5,860 bases of DNA from Gammaproteobacteria bacterium (lineage in GTDB: Bacteria; Pseudomonadota; Gammaproteobacteria; Arenicellales; UBA868), in contig DPVA01000064.1 of assembly GCA_003529705.1 (NCBI GenBank), positions 1 to 5,860 on the forward strand, read 5' to 3'. Positions 1 to 4,989 of this stretch are shown here, piece by piece. Position numbers and translations under genes: made by a program. The notes below the pieces were generated by a model that was not told the DNA's origin, ran no database searches, and was given only the letters and a program-made list of their open reading frames with translations. Numbering within the stretch: the stretch's first letter is position 1; each line of letters opens with the position of its first letter.

Positions 1-408
1 GTCATGGCCTTCGTGGTCGTCATGATCGCCAAAAACCGGACCCTCCCGATAGGAGAGCTGCAGCACCCCGTCGACTTTAGACAGATCCAGAGCATCGGCA
101 GAAGCGGCGACTGTTTCAAACAACGGTTCCATCCACGGCGTCATATCGTGCCCCAGATAGACCACAAGGTTCGCTTCCTGCAGTGCTTTAGCTTCTGACG
201 GACGCATCGCATACTCGTGGGCCGAAGCATTTTGCGGAATCAGCAACCCCGGCTCTCCAACCCCATCCATAACCATAGCAACCAGAGAATGTATCGGTGC
301 AATATCGGTGACGACGCGAGGAAGTTCAGCTTTAAGCACCCCGCTCCAGAGGACTACTGGCAGCGCCAGCGCGGCAAAAAAGATGTTTTTCTTTATTGGA
401 TTCATCAT
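1..408 (-). CDS. znuA: Zinc ABC transporter substrate-binding protein ZnuA (5' part, cut by window edge)
   Basis: The reverse strand is open for 136 codons from ATG at 408 to the window edge, so the C-terminal part is missing. The product is a periplasmic zinc-binding protein that hands Zn(II) to the ZnuBC importer. The N-terminus (MMNPIKKN, then a hydrophobic stretch at residues 9-25) is a signal peptide with likely cleavage after Ala27. Residues 32-42 (VVTDIAPIHSL) and 58-76 (IPQNASAHEYAMRP...) match the cluster A-I/ZnuA fold; His64 corresponds to the first zinc ligand. A His/Asp-rich stretch begins at about residue 128 (GDHDDHEGHD) and matches the charged zinc-sensing loop of ZnuA, which argues for zinc over manganese. 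A second ATG follows immediately at 405; which of the two is used cannot be decided, and only a weak AGG lies upstream. A Zur box about 40 bases upstream supports zinc repression. Seen: frame, signal peptide, motifs. Known: ZnuA role. Confidence 0.93.
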   Translation of the reverse strand, partial: MMNPIKKNIFFAALALPVVLWSGVLKAELPRVVTDIAPIHSLVAMVMDGVGEPGLLIPQNASAHEYAMRPSEAKALQEANLVVYLGHDMTPWMEPLFETVAASADALDLSKVDGVLQLSYREGPVFGDHDDHEGHD

Positions 409-445
409 GGGAACCTAGTCTTTGGTGATCAGAAATATATTTTGA

Positions 446-462
446 ATGTTATATCATAACAT
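446..462. promoter_or_regulatory. Zur box (zinc uptake regulator operator)
   Basis: ATGTTATATCATAACAT is a 17-bp inverted repeat centred on 454, with one mismatched pair next to the centre. It matches the gammaproteobacterial Zur consensus (ATGTTATA-N-TATAACAT) at all but one position. It lies 37 bases upstream of znuA, as expected for zinc-dependent repression by Zur, and overlaps a candidate extended -10. It is about 130 bases from the divergent peroxiredoxin start, so control of that gene is possible but not shown. Confidence 0.85.
453..461 (-). promoter_or_regulatory. Candidate extended -10 element of znuA
   Basis: On the reverse strand TGTTATGAT reads as an extended -10 (TG-n-TATGAT). 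It sits wholly inside the Zur box, so bound Zur would block RNA polymerase. No good -35 is seen at the right distance, which is normal for extended -10 promoters. A start near 446 would give a leader of roughly 40 bases. This is a prediction from sequence only. Confidence 0.5.
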
Positions 463-477
463 ATTTGCTCAAAAACG

Positions 478-489
478 TGAGAATTCTCA
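478..489. repeat. Perfect 12-bp palindrome in the divergent spacer
   Basis: TGAGAATTCTCA is a perfect palindrome centred between 483 and 484. It lies about 30 bp from the Zur box centre, between the znuA and peroxiredoxin starts. The position suits an operator for a dimeric regulator, but I do not recognise the regulator and it could be chance. Confidence 0.45.
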
Positions 490-525
490 AAGGTCCTACC
501 GGTGCTCACAAACAAAGGGTGATAA

Positions 526-554
526 TTGCGGTGTTCACGAGGTGCGCCTTTATT
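526..554 (+). promoter_or_regulatory. Weak promoter candidate for the peroxiredoxin gene
   Basis: TTGCGG at 526-531 and TTTATT at 549-554 are separated by 17 bases and resemble -35 and -10 boxes (3 of 6 and 4 of 6 matches). Other AT-rich hexamers nearby (TTATAG at 572-577) could serve instead. The assignment is tentative. Confidence 0.25.
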
Positions 555-579
555 TATCGGTGTGCCATAACTTATAGAT

Positions 580-584
580 AGGAG
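580..584 (+). promoter_or_regulatory. Ribosome binding site of the peroxiredoxin gene
   Basis: AGGAG ends 10 bases before the GTG at 595. It is the only good Shine-Dalgarno match here and decides in favour of the GTG start. Confidence 0.7.
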
Positions 585-594
585 AAAGACTTAG

Positions 595-1077
595 GTGGCA
601 ATTGAAGAAGGAAAAAAGGCTCCGGCGTTTACGCTGGAAAATGAAAAAGACGAGAAAGTGCGGTTGGCCGACCTTGCGGGGAAATGGGTAATTCTGTACT
701 TCTACCCCGAAGACGATACGCCCGGCTGCACGATTGAGGCTCGTGACTTCACCAGCGATCTCAAGGCGCTCACAAAGCTAGGTGCAACTGTGATCGGCTG
801 CAGCCCGGACTCCGTTGAATCCCATCGGAAATTCATCAACAAGTACAAGCTGCGTATCAGCCTATTGTCGGATCCCAGCCATAAAATGATGAGCCGCTAC
901 GACGCCTGGGGCGAGAAAAACATGTACGGCAAAATCTCTCAAGGCGTTATTCGATCGACTGTGCTGATTGATCCCAAAGGCAAGGTCGTCAAACACTGGC
1001 GAAGAGTGAAGGCCAAAGGTCATGCCCAGGCCGTGCAGAAGTTTCTTGAAGACATTCAGTCTGGAGAGTCGGCGTAG
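595..1077 (+). CDS. bcp: Thioredoxin-dependent peroxiredoxin, Bcp/PrxQ type
   Basis: The gene encodes 160 residues, the usual length for Bcp. These cytosolic thiol peroxidases reduce hydrogen peroxide and organic hydroperoxides. The protein shows the AhpC/TSA-type thioredoxin fold: KAPAFTLEN at 8-16, YFYPEDDTPGCT at 35-46 with peroxidatic Cys45, and SPDSVESHRKF at 70-80, followed by LLSDP. An arginine in GVIRSTVLIDPKGKV helps activate the peroxidatic cysteine in the family. Unusual point: the resolving cysteine five residues after Cys45 in E. coli Bcp is arginine here (IEARDF). The only other cysteine is Cys69 in VIGCSPD, a site usually without cysteine. The enzyme may thus be 1-Cys or use Cys69. 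The start is GTG at 595, backed by AGGAG at 580-584; it keeps the conserved N-terminus. The next gene begins 2 bases after its stop, indicating co-transcription. Confidence 0.93.
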   Translation: MAIEEGKKAPAFTLENEKDEKVRLADLAGKWVILYFYPEDDTPGCTIEARDFTSDLKALTKLGATVIGCSPDSVESHRKFINKYKLRISLLSDPSHKMMSRYDAWGEKNMYGKISQGVIRSTVLIDPKGKVVKHWRRVKAKGHAQAVQKFLEDIQSGESA

Positions 1078-1079
1078 GC

Positions 1080-1415
1080 TTGGCGATATTCGAGCAGCTT
1101 CATCAGGCACTCAGCGCAAGGGACGCAAAAGCCTATGTGAATCTGTTAGACGACGGCTACCACTTTATACGTCACCGCTCCGGGACCGTACTGAACAAAT
1201 CCGAGATGGAAGCGCTGATCTGTTCTATGATGGATTCAGAAACCTTTCGCTGGCCGCAGGATGTGCGATATATTTACGAGAATGATGAAATACTCGTGGA
1301 ACACCACATCGCAGATTCTGCGGACGGCAACACGGAGGCCGTCCTCGCCGTGCACATCATCAAAGATGGAAAGATCATCCGGACCGAAACTGGCGCAACG
1401 TCAATCGATGCCTGA
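1080..1415 (+). CDS. NTF2/SnoaL-like small protein of unknown function
   Basis: This 111-residue protein has the sequence character of the SnoaL/NTF2-like superfamily. An N-terminal helix (FEQLHQALSARDAKAYVNLL) is followed by a YHFIRHRSG strand, an LNKSEMEALI helix, and C-terminal strands VRYIYENDEILVEHH, EAVLAVHIIKDGKIIRTETGA. The fold forms a cone-shaped pocket used for isomerases, dehydratases, hydrolases or plain ligand binding; no specific function can be assigned. There is no signal peptide or membrane segment, so it is probably cytosolic. The start is TTG at 1080; no ATG or GTG lies near enough to keep the first helix. A GGAGAG at 1063-1068, inside the end of the peroxiredoxin gene, is about 11 bases upstream. 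The 2-base gap suggests an operon with the peroxiredoxin and perhaps an oxidative-stress role (inference). The stop codon is part of the hairpin at 1413-1430. Confidence 0.8.
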   Translation: MAIFEQLHQALSARDAKAYVNLLDDGYHFIRHRSGTVLNKSEMEALICSMMDSETFRWPQDVRYIYENDEILVEHHIADSADGNTEAVLAVHIIKDGKIIRTETGATSIDA

Positions 1416-1430
1416 TGCCCCATGGCATCA
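1413..1430. terminator. Hairpin in the convergent gap, possible bidirectional terminator
   Basis: TGATGCC at 1413-1419 pairs perfectly with GGCATCA at 1424-1430 around a CCAT loop: a 7-bp stem with 4-base loop. It begins at the stop codon of the NTF2-like gene and lies 5 bases past the stop of the convergent transhydrogenase gene. Neither strand has a T run after the stem, so it is not a classic intrinsic terminator. It may still protect transcript ends or help termination of both units. Confidence 0.45.
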
Positions 1431-1435
1431 ACGCC

Positions 1436-2743
1436 CTACCAATAGCTGAGCGCCTCTCGGTAAAGCATCTTTAGATCAGCCTCTTCGACCGCAACAGGCG
1501 CTACCAGCAGCAGTCGCTGCTGCGCTGTTGCTGCCTTGGCCAGTCCGTCGACCGCATCTTCGGTAAAACCCACCCCGCCTATGCCATTGGGCGCTCCGGT
1601 CGCGCGCATCATTTTCTCTAGGTGCTGCGCAAGGACCGTGCCTGCATCAGCGGGCTCGGCGTCTCCCGTATCAGCGCCCAATAGTTGCGCGCCTTCGGTA
1701 TGCCGCTCGGGACAGCCTGGCGCAGTAAACCGATAGGCCGCCGGGGCATTCACGATCACAGACATCCCATGTGGGCAGATTGGCTCATCTTCAGGATAGC
1801 CATCGGGGAAGTAGTTTTGCACCCGGCCCGAGACAGGATACGACATCGCGTGCGGAAGATGGCAGCCGGCATTGCCGAACCCCACCCCTGCTAACGTGGC
1901 GGCGTACATCATGGCATGCCTTGCCTCATGATCAGCGGCCTCATTGACCGCCCGTACAAGATACCACCCTGCCTGACGCAGGGCCTCCCGACACAGGGTA
2001 TCACTGAAGGGATTGGCGCCCTGGGGCATCGGCCGGCCGGAGATACTTTCGGATCTTGGACGACTGGTAAAAGGCTTGGCTGTAAGCGCTTCCAGCGCAT
2101 GGCTGATGGCGTCAAAACCGGTGGCGGCCATCACAGTCGCGGGCAACGACTCGGTCCAGCGCGGATCGATAATGCCACGATCCGGCAACATGGCCCGGGA
2201 TGAAATACCAGTCTTGGATTTCATTTCCAGGAGATCAAAAACTGCGATGCCGGTGCTTTCGCTTCCGGTACCGGCAGTGGTGGGACATGCCAGATGCGGC
2301 CGAAGTGGGCCAGGGACTGCGAGGCCCTGCCCGATCGGCGCATTGACATAGTCCATGAAGTCCCCTGGGCAGGTGCTGTACAGATTCGCGGCTTTGGCAG
2401 TGTCGATCACTGACCCGCCACCGATCGAAACAAAACCATCAAAGGCGCTGCTCTTGGCAAACGCAGCAGCATCTCTAAAGGATATGTCGGTAGGTTCTAC
2501 GCGAACTTCATCGTAAATAACCGCCTCGACGCCCTCGCAGCACAATGCCTCAATCGCCTCTTGAAAAAGCGGCAGGGACGCCACGAGTCGATCCGTGTAG
2601 ACCGCAGCACGGCGGATACCGAGGGCCCGCGCCTCCTGACCCAGTTCCTGGAGTACACCACAGCCATAGCGGATACGCGTAAGGTCGGCCGAGAAAACCT
2701 GCTCATTGCCCGGAGTCAACTGATAGTGATGACAGCAGTTCAT
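1436..2743 (-). CDS. Hydroxyacid-oxoacid transhydrogenase (iron-containing alcohol dehydrogenase superfamily)
   Basis: The 435-residue product closely resembles animal ADHFE1, the hydroxyacid-oxoacid transhydrogenase (EC 1.1.99.24). That enzyme oxidises 4-hydroxybutyrate to succinic semialdehyde while reducing 2-oxoglutarate to D-2-hydroxyglutarate, with bound NAD(H). Matching segments are IRYGCGVL at 24-31, VRVEPTDISF at 80-89, FVSIGGGSVIDTAKAANLY at 104-122 (dinucleotide site), DYVNAPIG at 131-138 and PTTAGTGSESTGIAVFD at 154-170. The 226-247 insert (SRPRSES...QGANPFSD) is typical of this branch and absent from FucO-type enzymes. Likely metal ligands are Asp211, His215, His298 (PHAMSYPVSG) and His325 (CPHGM). 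The NCCHHYQLTPGNE start fits bacterial relatives as I recall them. No clear Shine-Dalgarno precedes the ATG, but the 27-base gap after the sulfhydrylase gene suggests co-transcription. The physiological substrate here is not proven. Confidence 0.9.
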   Translation of the reverse strand: MNCCHHYQLTPGNEQVFSADLTRIRYGCGVLQELGQEARALGIRRAAVYTDRLVASLPLFQEAIEALCCEGVEAVIYDEVRVEPTDISFRDAAAFAKSSAFDGFVSIGGGSVIDTAKAANLYSTCPGDFMDYVNAPIGQGLAVPGPLRPHLACPTTAGTGSESTGIAVFDLLEMKSKTGISSRAMLPDRGIIDPRWTESLPATVMAATGFDAISHALEALTAKPFTSRPRSESISGRPMPQGANPFSDTLCREALRQAGWYLVRAVNEAADHEARHAMMYAATLAGVGFGNAGCHLPHAMSYPVSGRVQNYFPDGYPEDEPICPHGMSVIVNAPAAYRFTAPGCPERHTEGAQLLGADTGDAEPADAGTVLAQHLEKMMRATGAPNGIGGVGFTEDAVDGLAKAATAQQRLLLVAPVAVEEADLKMLYREALSYW

Positions 2744-2770
2744 GATGCGACAGCGGCCCCCCGCTACCGT

Positions 2771-4060
2771 TCAGGATTTCTGTGACTTCGTAAGCGCCTG
2801 ATCAATATCCCAGAGTATATCGTCCAGCGTTTCGAGCCCGACCGACATACGAATCATATCCGGGGTGACTCCAGCGCTGGCCTGCTCTTCCTCGTTCAAC
2901 TGACGATGGGTCGTGGATGCGGGGTGGATCACTAGGGTTTTGGCATCTCCAACATTTGCAAGATGACTCAGAAACTGTGCATTTTCGATGAAACGGACAC
3001 CCGCCTCTTGGCCACCCTTGATGCCAAAAGTCAGAACCCCGCCTGCGCCTTTGGGCAGATACTTATTCGCAAGGTCGTGATATGGATTATCCGGCAAGCC
3101 GGCGTATTTGACCCATGATACAAAGGGGTGATCGTTCAGGAATTTCGCTACCGCCAGGGTGTTGCTGCAATGCCGATCCATACGAAGCGGCAGGGTTTCA
3201 AGGCCCTGAAGAAAAAGAAACGCACTCAACGGACTCATCGTTGGGCCAAGGGTGCGAAGGGTCTCCATGCGCGCCTTAGTGATGAAGCCAAAATCCCCGA
3301 AGGTTTCGTAGAAGCGGATACCATGATATCCCTTAGACGGCTCGGTCATACCGGGAAACTTGCCGCTATCCCAGGGAAACTTACCCGACTCCACAATTGC
3401 GCCGCCAATCGAGGTGCCATGACCACCGATCCACTTGGTCACCGAATGCACCACCACATCCGCCCCGAATTCAAAAGGCCGGCAGAGGTAAGGAGTCCCG
3501 AAGGTGTTGTCCATCACTAGCGGGATATCCGCGTCATGCGCAATCTTCGCAACCGCTGAGATATCTAGAACATTGTTCAGCGGGTTGCCGATGGTTTCGG
3601 CATAAACTGCCTTGGTGGCCGGTGTGATCGCCCTGGCAAAATTTTCAGGATCGTCTGGATCAACGAAATGGGTGTGGATACCCATCCGGCGAAAGGTATA
3701 GTCGAATTGTGAATACGTCCCACCATAGAGCGTACTCGCGGCAACCAATTCGTCACCCGCCTCCAGCAGGGTGAGTAATGCCACCATCTGAGCCGCCATG
3801 CCAGACCCGACTACTAGTCCCGCCCGACCGCCCTCCAGCGTTGCAAGCCGTTCCTCCAGCATTGCATTAGTCGGATTGTTTATCCGGGAGTAGACATTGC
3901 CAAATGTCTGAAGGTTGAAAAGGCTCGCCGCATGATCCGTAGTATCAAAGACATAGGACGTAGTCTGGTAGATCGGCGCCGCACGTGATCCCGTAGCAGC
4001 ATCCGGTACCTGGCCCGCATGAAGACAAAGGGTCTCAAAACCAAATTCTCGGTCACTCAT
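2771..4060 (-). CDS. metY: O-acetylhomoserine sulfhydrylase (O-acetylhomoserine aminocarboxypropyltransferase)
   Basis: The 429-residue cytosolic PLP enzyme belongs to the Cys/Met metabolism family and has the usual MetY length. It makes homocysteine from O-acetyl-L-homoserine and sulfide; some homologues also use methanethiol to form methionine directly. Landmarks are FETLCLHAGQ at 8-17, APIYQTTSYVF at 28-38, YSRINNPT at 57-64 (phosphate contact from the neighbouring subunit), GSGMAAQ at 85-91 (cofactor cradle), Asp184 in VMDNTFGTPY (pyridine nitrogen), and HSVTKWIGGHGTS at 205-217 with Lys209 as the Schiff-base lysine. HPASTTHRQL at 379-388 and Arg404 in IRMSVGLE bind the substrate carboxylate in the family. 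This extended GYHG/FGDFGFITKARMETLRTLG form separates MetY from MetB and MetZ types. ATG at 4060 has a short GGA about 9 bases upstream. It lies 28 bases after the CoA-binding gene. No SAM riboswitch or MetJ box is seen upstream of the unit. Confidence 0.95.
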   Translation of the reverse strand: MSDREFGFETLCLHAGQVPDAATGSRAAPIYQTTSYVFDTTDHAASLFNLQTFGNVYSRINNPTNAMLEERLATLEGGRAGLVVGSGMAAQMVALLTLLEAGDELVAASTLYGGTYSQFDYTFRRMGIHTHFVDPDDPENFARAITPATKAVYAETIGNPLNNVLDISAVAKIAHDADIPLVMDNTFGTPYLCRPFEFGADVVVHSVTKWIGGHGTSIGGAIVESGKFPWDSGKFPGMTEPSKGYHGIRFYETFGDFGFITKARMETLRTLGPTMSPLSAFLFLQGLETLPLRMDRHCSNTLAVAKFLNDHPFVSWVKYAGLPDNPYHDLANKYLPKGAGGVLTFGIKGGQEAGVRFIENAQFLSHLANVGDAKTLVIHPASTTHRQLNEEEQASAGVTPDMIRMSVGLETLDDILWDIDQALTKSQKS

Positions 4061-4088
4061 AACGTTTTTCCAAGGAAATTCCCAATTT

Positions 4089-4568
4089 TCAATAGACCAG
4101 CCATCGGGGTCGTTTAGCCGAAATCACCTTGGTGGTTACGCCGAAGAGATTGAGCCCCCCGAGCAGCCGCCCGTGCTCGATCTTGACACACCGGTCCATT
4201 ACCACGGCGAGGCCTCCCTGCTCCGCGATCAATTTAGCTCCATCATTGATCACCCCAATCTGAAGCCAGAGCACTTTCGCACCAATACCAACTGCACTCT
4301 TAGCAACCTCTGTCGCAGCCTCGGGTTTTAGAAAGACATCAACAACTTCGACACCAATCTCCTTGGGTATAGCCTCCAACGAGGGATAACAAACTTCGCC
4401 CAAGACCTCGTCATAGTTCGGGTTCACCGGAATAATTCGGTACCCATGATCCTGCATGTACTTCGCCGCGAAAAAACTAGGCCGCCACCAGTTCGCCGAG
4501 AGCCCGACTACCGCGATAACTTTACGTTCAACCAGAATACCGCGAATGGTTTCGATGTCAGCTGACAT
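4089..4568 (-). CDS. CoA-binding domain protein, YccU type
   Basis: This 159-residue cytosolic protein is a single CoA-binding (Rossmann-like) domain of the type found in succinyl-CoA synthetase alpha subunits and in stand-alone YccU-family proteins. Visible motifs are IAVVGLSANWWRPS at 18-31 (nucleotide loop), YRIIPVNPN at 43-51, VDVFLKPEA at 76-84, LWLQIGVIND at 100-109 and VVMDRCVKIEH at 122-132. YccU-type proteins bind CoA, but no enzyme activity is established for them. ATG at 4568 is preceded by AGGTGA with 9-base spacing, the best Shine-Dalgarno in the unit, as suits the first gene. It is followed after 28 bases by metY, and a functional link to sulfur-amino-acid metabolism is an inference from context. 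The WW pair at 27-28 in the nucleotide loop, where many relatives have Pro or small residues, may alter ligand fit. Confidence 0.88.
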   Translation of the reverse strand: MSADIETIRGILVERKVIAVVGLSANWWRPSFFAAKYMQDHGYRIIPVNPNYDEVLGEVCYPSLEAIPKEIGVEVVDVFLKPEAATEVAKSAVGIGAKVLWLQIGVINDGAKLIAEQGGLAVVMDRCVKIEHGRLLGGLNLFGVTTKVISAKRPRWLVY

Positions 4569-4601
4569 TTAACTTATTCACCTAACTTTCTTAAAAAAAA
4601 T

Positions 4602-4630
4602 ATCATAACTCAATCCTACCGGAAAGGAAC
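4602..4630 (-). promoter_or_regulatory. Candidate promoter of the CoA-binding/metY/transhydrogenase unit
   Basis: On the reverse strand TATGAT (4607-4602) is a good -10 match. At 16-17 bases further upstream TTCCTT or GTTCCT is only a weak -35. The predicted start near 4595 would fall in the run of eight A's at 4593-4600 and give a leader of about 27 bases with the AGGTGA site. This leaves no room for a riboswitch if it is the main promoter. Confidence 0.35.
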
Positions 4631-4736
4631 ACAGCCGACCTTCATACGAAATTATGGGCTTTGGGCAGATGCCCAGTGACCAGTTAATGCGAGACACCAA
4701 CTACGTGCCAAATCGTTTCTCCGAGGAAAAAATATT

Positions 4737-4750
4737 ACCTTTTTAAAGGT
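4737..4750. repeat. 14-bp inverted repeat ACCTTT-TT-AAAGGT
   Basis: Six-base arms ACCTTT and AAAGGT flank two T's, giving a symmetrical site about 35 bp upstream of the TATAAT at 4786. It could be an operator for the importer, or chance in AT-rich DNA. No regulator family is recognised. Confidence 0.4.
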
Positions 4751-4771
4751 TATGTTGTTTTTAATAGACCC

Positions 4772-4792
4772 TATAACTTATAACTTATAATA
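4772..4792 (+). repeat. Three tandem 7-bp units (TATAACT, TATAACT, TATAATA)
   Basis: Two exact TATAACT copies are followed by a diverged TATAATA and then a run of eight T's at 4793-4800. The third unit contains a perfect TATAAT (4786-4791), so copy number could alter promoter spacing for the importer. Only about 2.7 copies are present, so slippage may be rare. Confidence 0.55.
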
Positions 4793-4800
4793 TTTTTTTT

Positions 4801-4829
4801 CAGACACACTCGTGAAAAAGTTATATAAA
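4801..4829 (+). promoter_or_regulatory. Candidate promoter of the ABC importer
   Basis: CAGACA at 4801-4806 (4 of 6 to TTGACA) and TATAAA at 4824-4829 (5 of 6 to TATAAT) are 17 bases apart. Transcription would begin near 4836, shortly before the permease frame opens at 4855. A rival -10 is the TATAAT at 4786-4791, which lacks a good -35. Confidence 0.35.
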
Positions 4830-4854
4830 GTATATGTTGGTACAGACACCGTAA

Positions 4855-4989
4855 TCGTTTCGGGAAACCATCATCAATCACTCATCAAAACACTGGCTCC
4901 TGATCATCGGGGTTACCTCGAGCGTAATTCTCTGGTACGGCCTTGTTCAGTGGACACCGTTTACTTCATTCAACCGCTTACCTGACCCG
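4855..4989 (+). other. In-frame 5' extension of the permease without an ATG, GTG or TTG start
   Basis: The permease frame stays open upstream of 4990 back to a TAA at 4852-4854. It encodes a basic head (NHSSKHW) followed by a hydrophobic helix, LLIIGVTSSVILWYGLVQW at about 4897-4953, and a TPFTSFNRLPDP linker. This is exactly the first membrane helix and loop expected of the permease family. It contains only rare start candidates: ATC at 4870 and 4873 and CTG at 4900. GGGA at 4862-4865 is 7 bases before the ATC at 4873. Either initiation is non-canonical, or a base change or indel has removed the real start. An ATG at 4834 is in frame but is cut off by the TAA. Confidence 0.65.

Larger units (their letters stand above)
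4569..4989. other. AT-rich divergent spacer, no intact gene seen
   Basis: This 421-base stretch separates the leftward metY unit from the rightward ABC importer. It holds a -10 candidate for the left unit, a 5-bp-stem hairpin (TGGGC 4662-4666 with GCCCA 4671-4675), a 14-bp inverted repeat at 4737-4750, heptamer repeats at 4772-4792, a T8 run at 4793-4800, a promoter candidate at 4801-4829, and from 4855 the open 5' extension of the permease frame. A 57-codon frame from GTG at 4812 to TGA at 4985 looks like chance. I see no RNA gene or known riboswitch motif. Confidence 0.6.

Noticed and set aside
1..459. Forward-strand frames at 4-198 and 217-459 that could be read as small genes
   Set aside because: The reverse strand encodes a clear ZnuA with signal peptide, zinc-ligand motif and His-rich loop; the forward frames have no recognisable motif, and the second runs across the Zur box.
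862..1110. Reverse-strand frame opposite the peroxiredoxin gene
   Set aside because: It is antisense to a strongly recognised gene and shows no domain-like character.
1507..1523. GCAGCAG-TCG-CTGCTGC inverted repeat
   Set aside because: It lies inside the transhydrogenase coding sequence in an Ala/Gln-rich stretch and is explained by codon composition.
3128..3627. Forward frames (3128-3520 and 3397-3627) inside metY
   Set aside because: They are antisense to intact, motif-complete MetY coding sequence and have the basic, low-complexity look of shadow frames.
4600..4609. ATATCATAAC, identical to half of the Zur box, upstream of the CoA-binding gene
   Set aside because: The other half-site is absent (poly-A instead of ATGTTAT); the match is better explained as a TATGAT -10 element.
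4569..4860. Possible SAM riboswitch or MetJ box before the metY unit
   Set aside because: I found no conserved SAM-riboswitch core or AGACGTCT-like repeats, and the likely leader is only about 27 bases.
4812..4985. 57-codon frame from GTG 4812 as the start of the permease or a leader peptide
   Set aside because: It is in a different frame from the permease, overlaps its first membrane helix, lacks a Shine-Dalgarno and has no recognisable content; it would need a frameshift to join.
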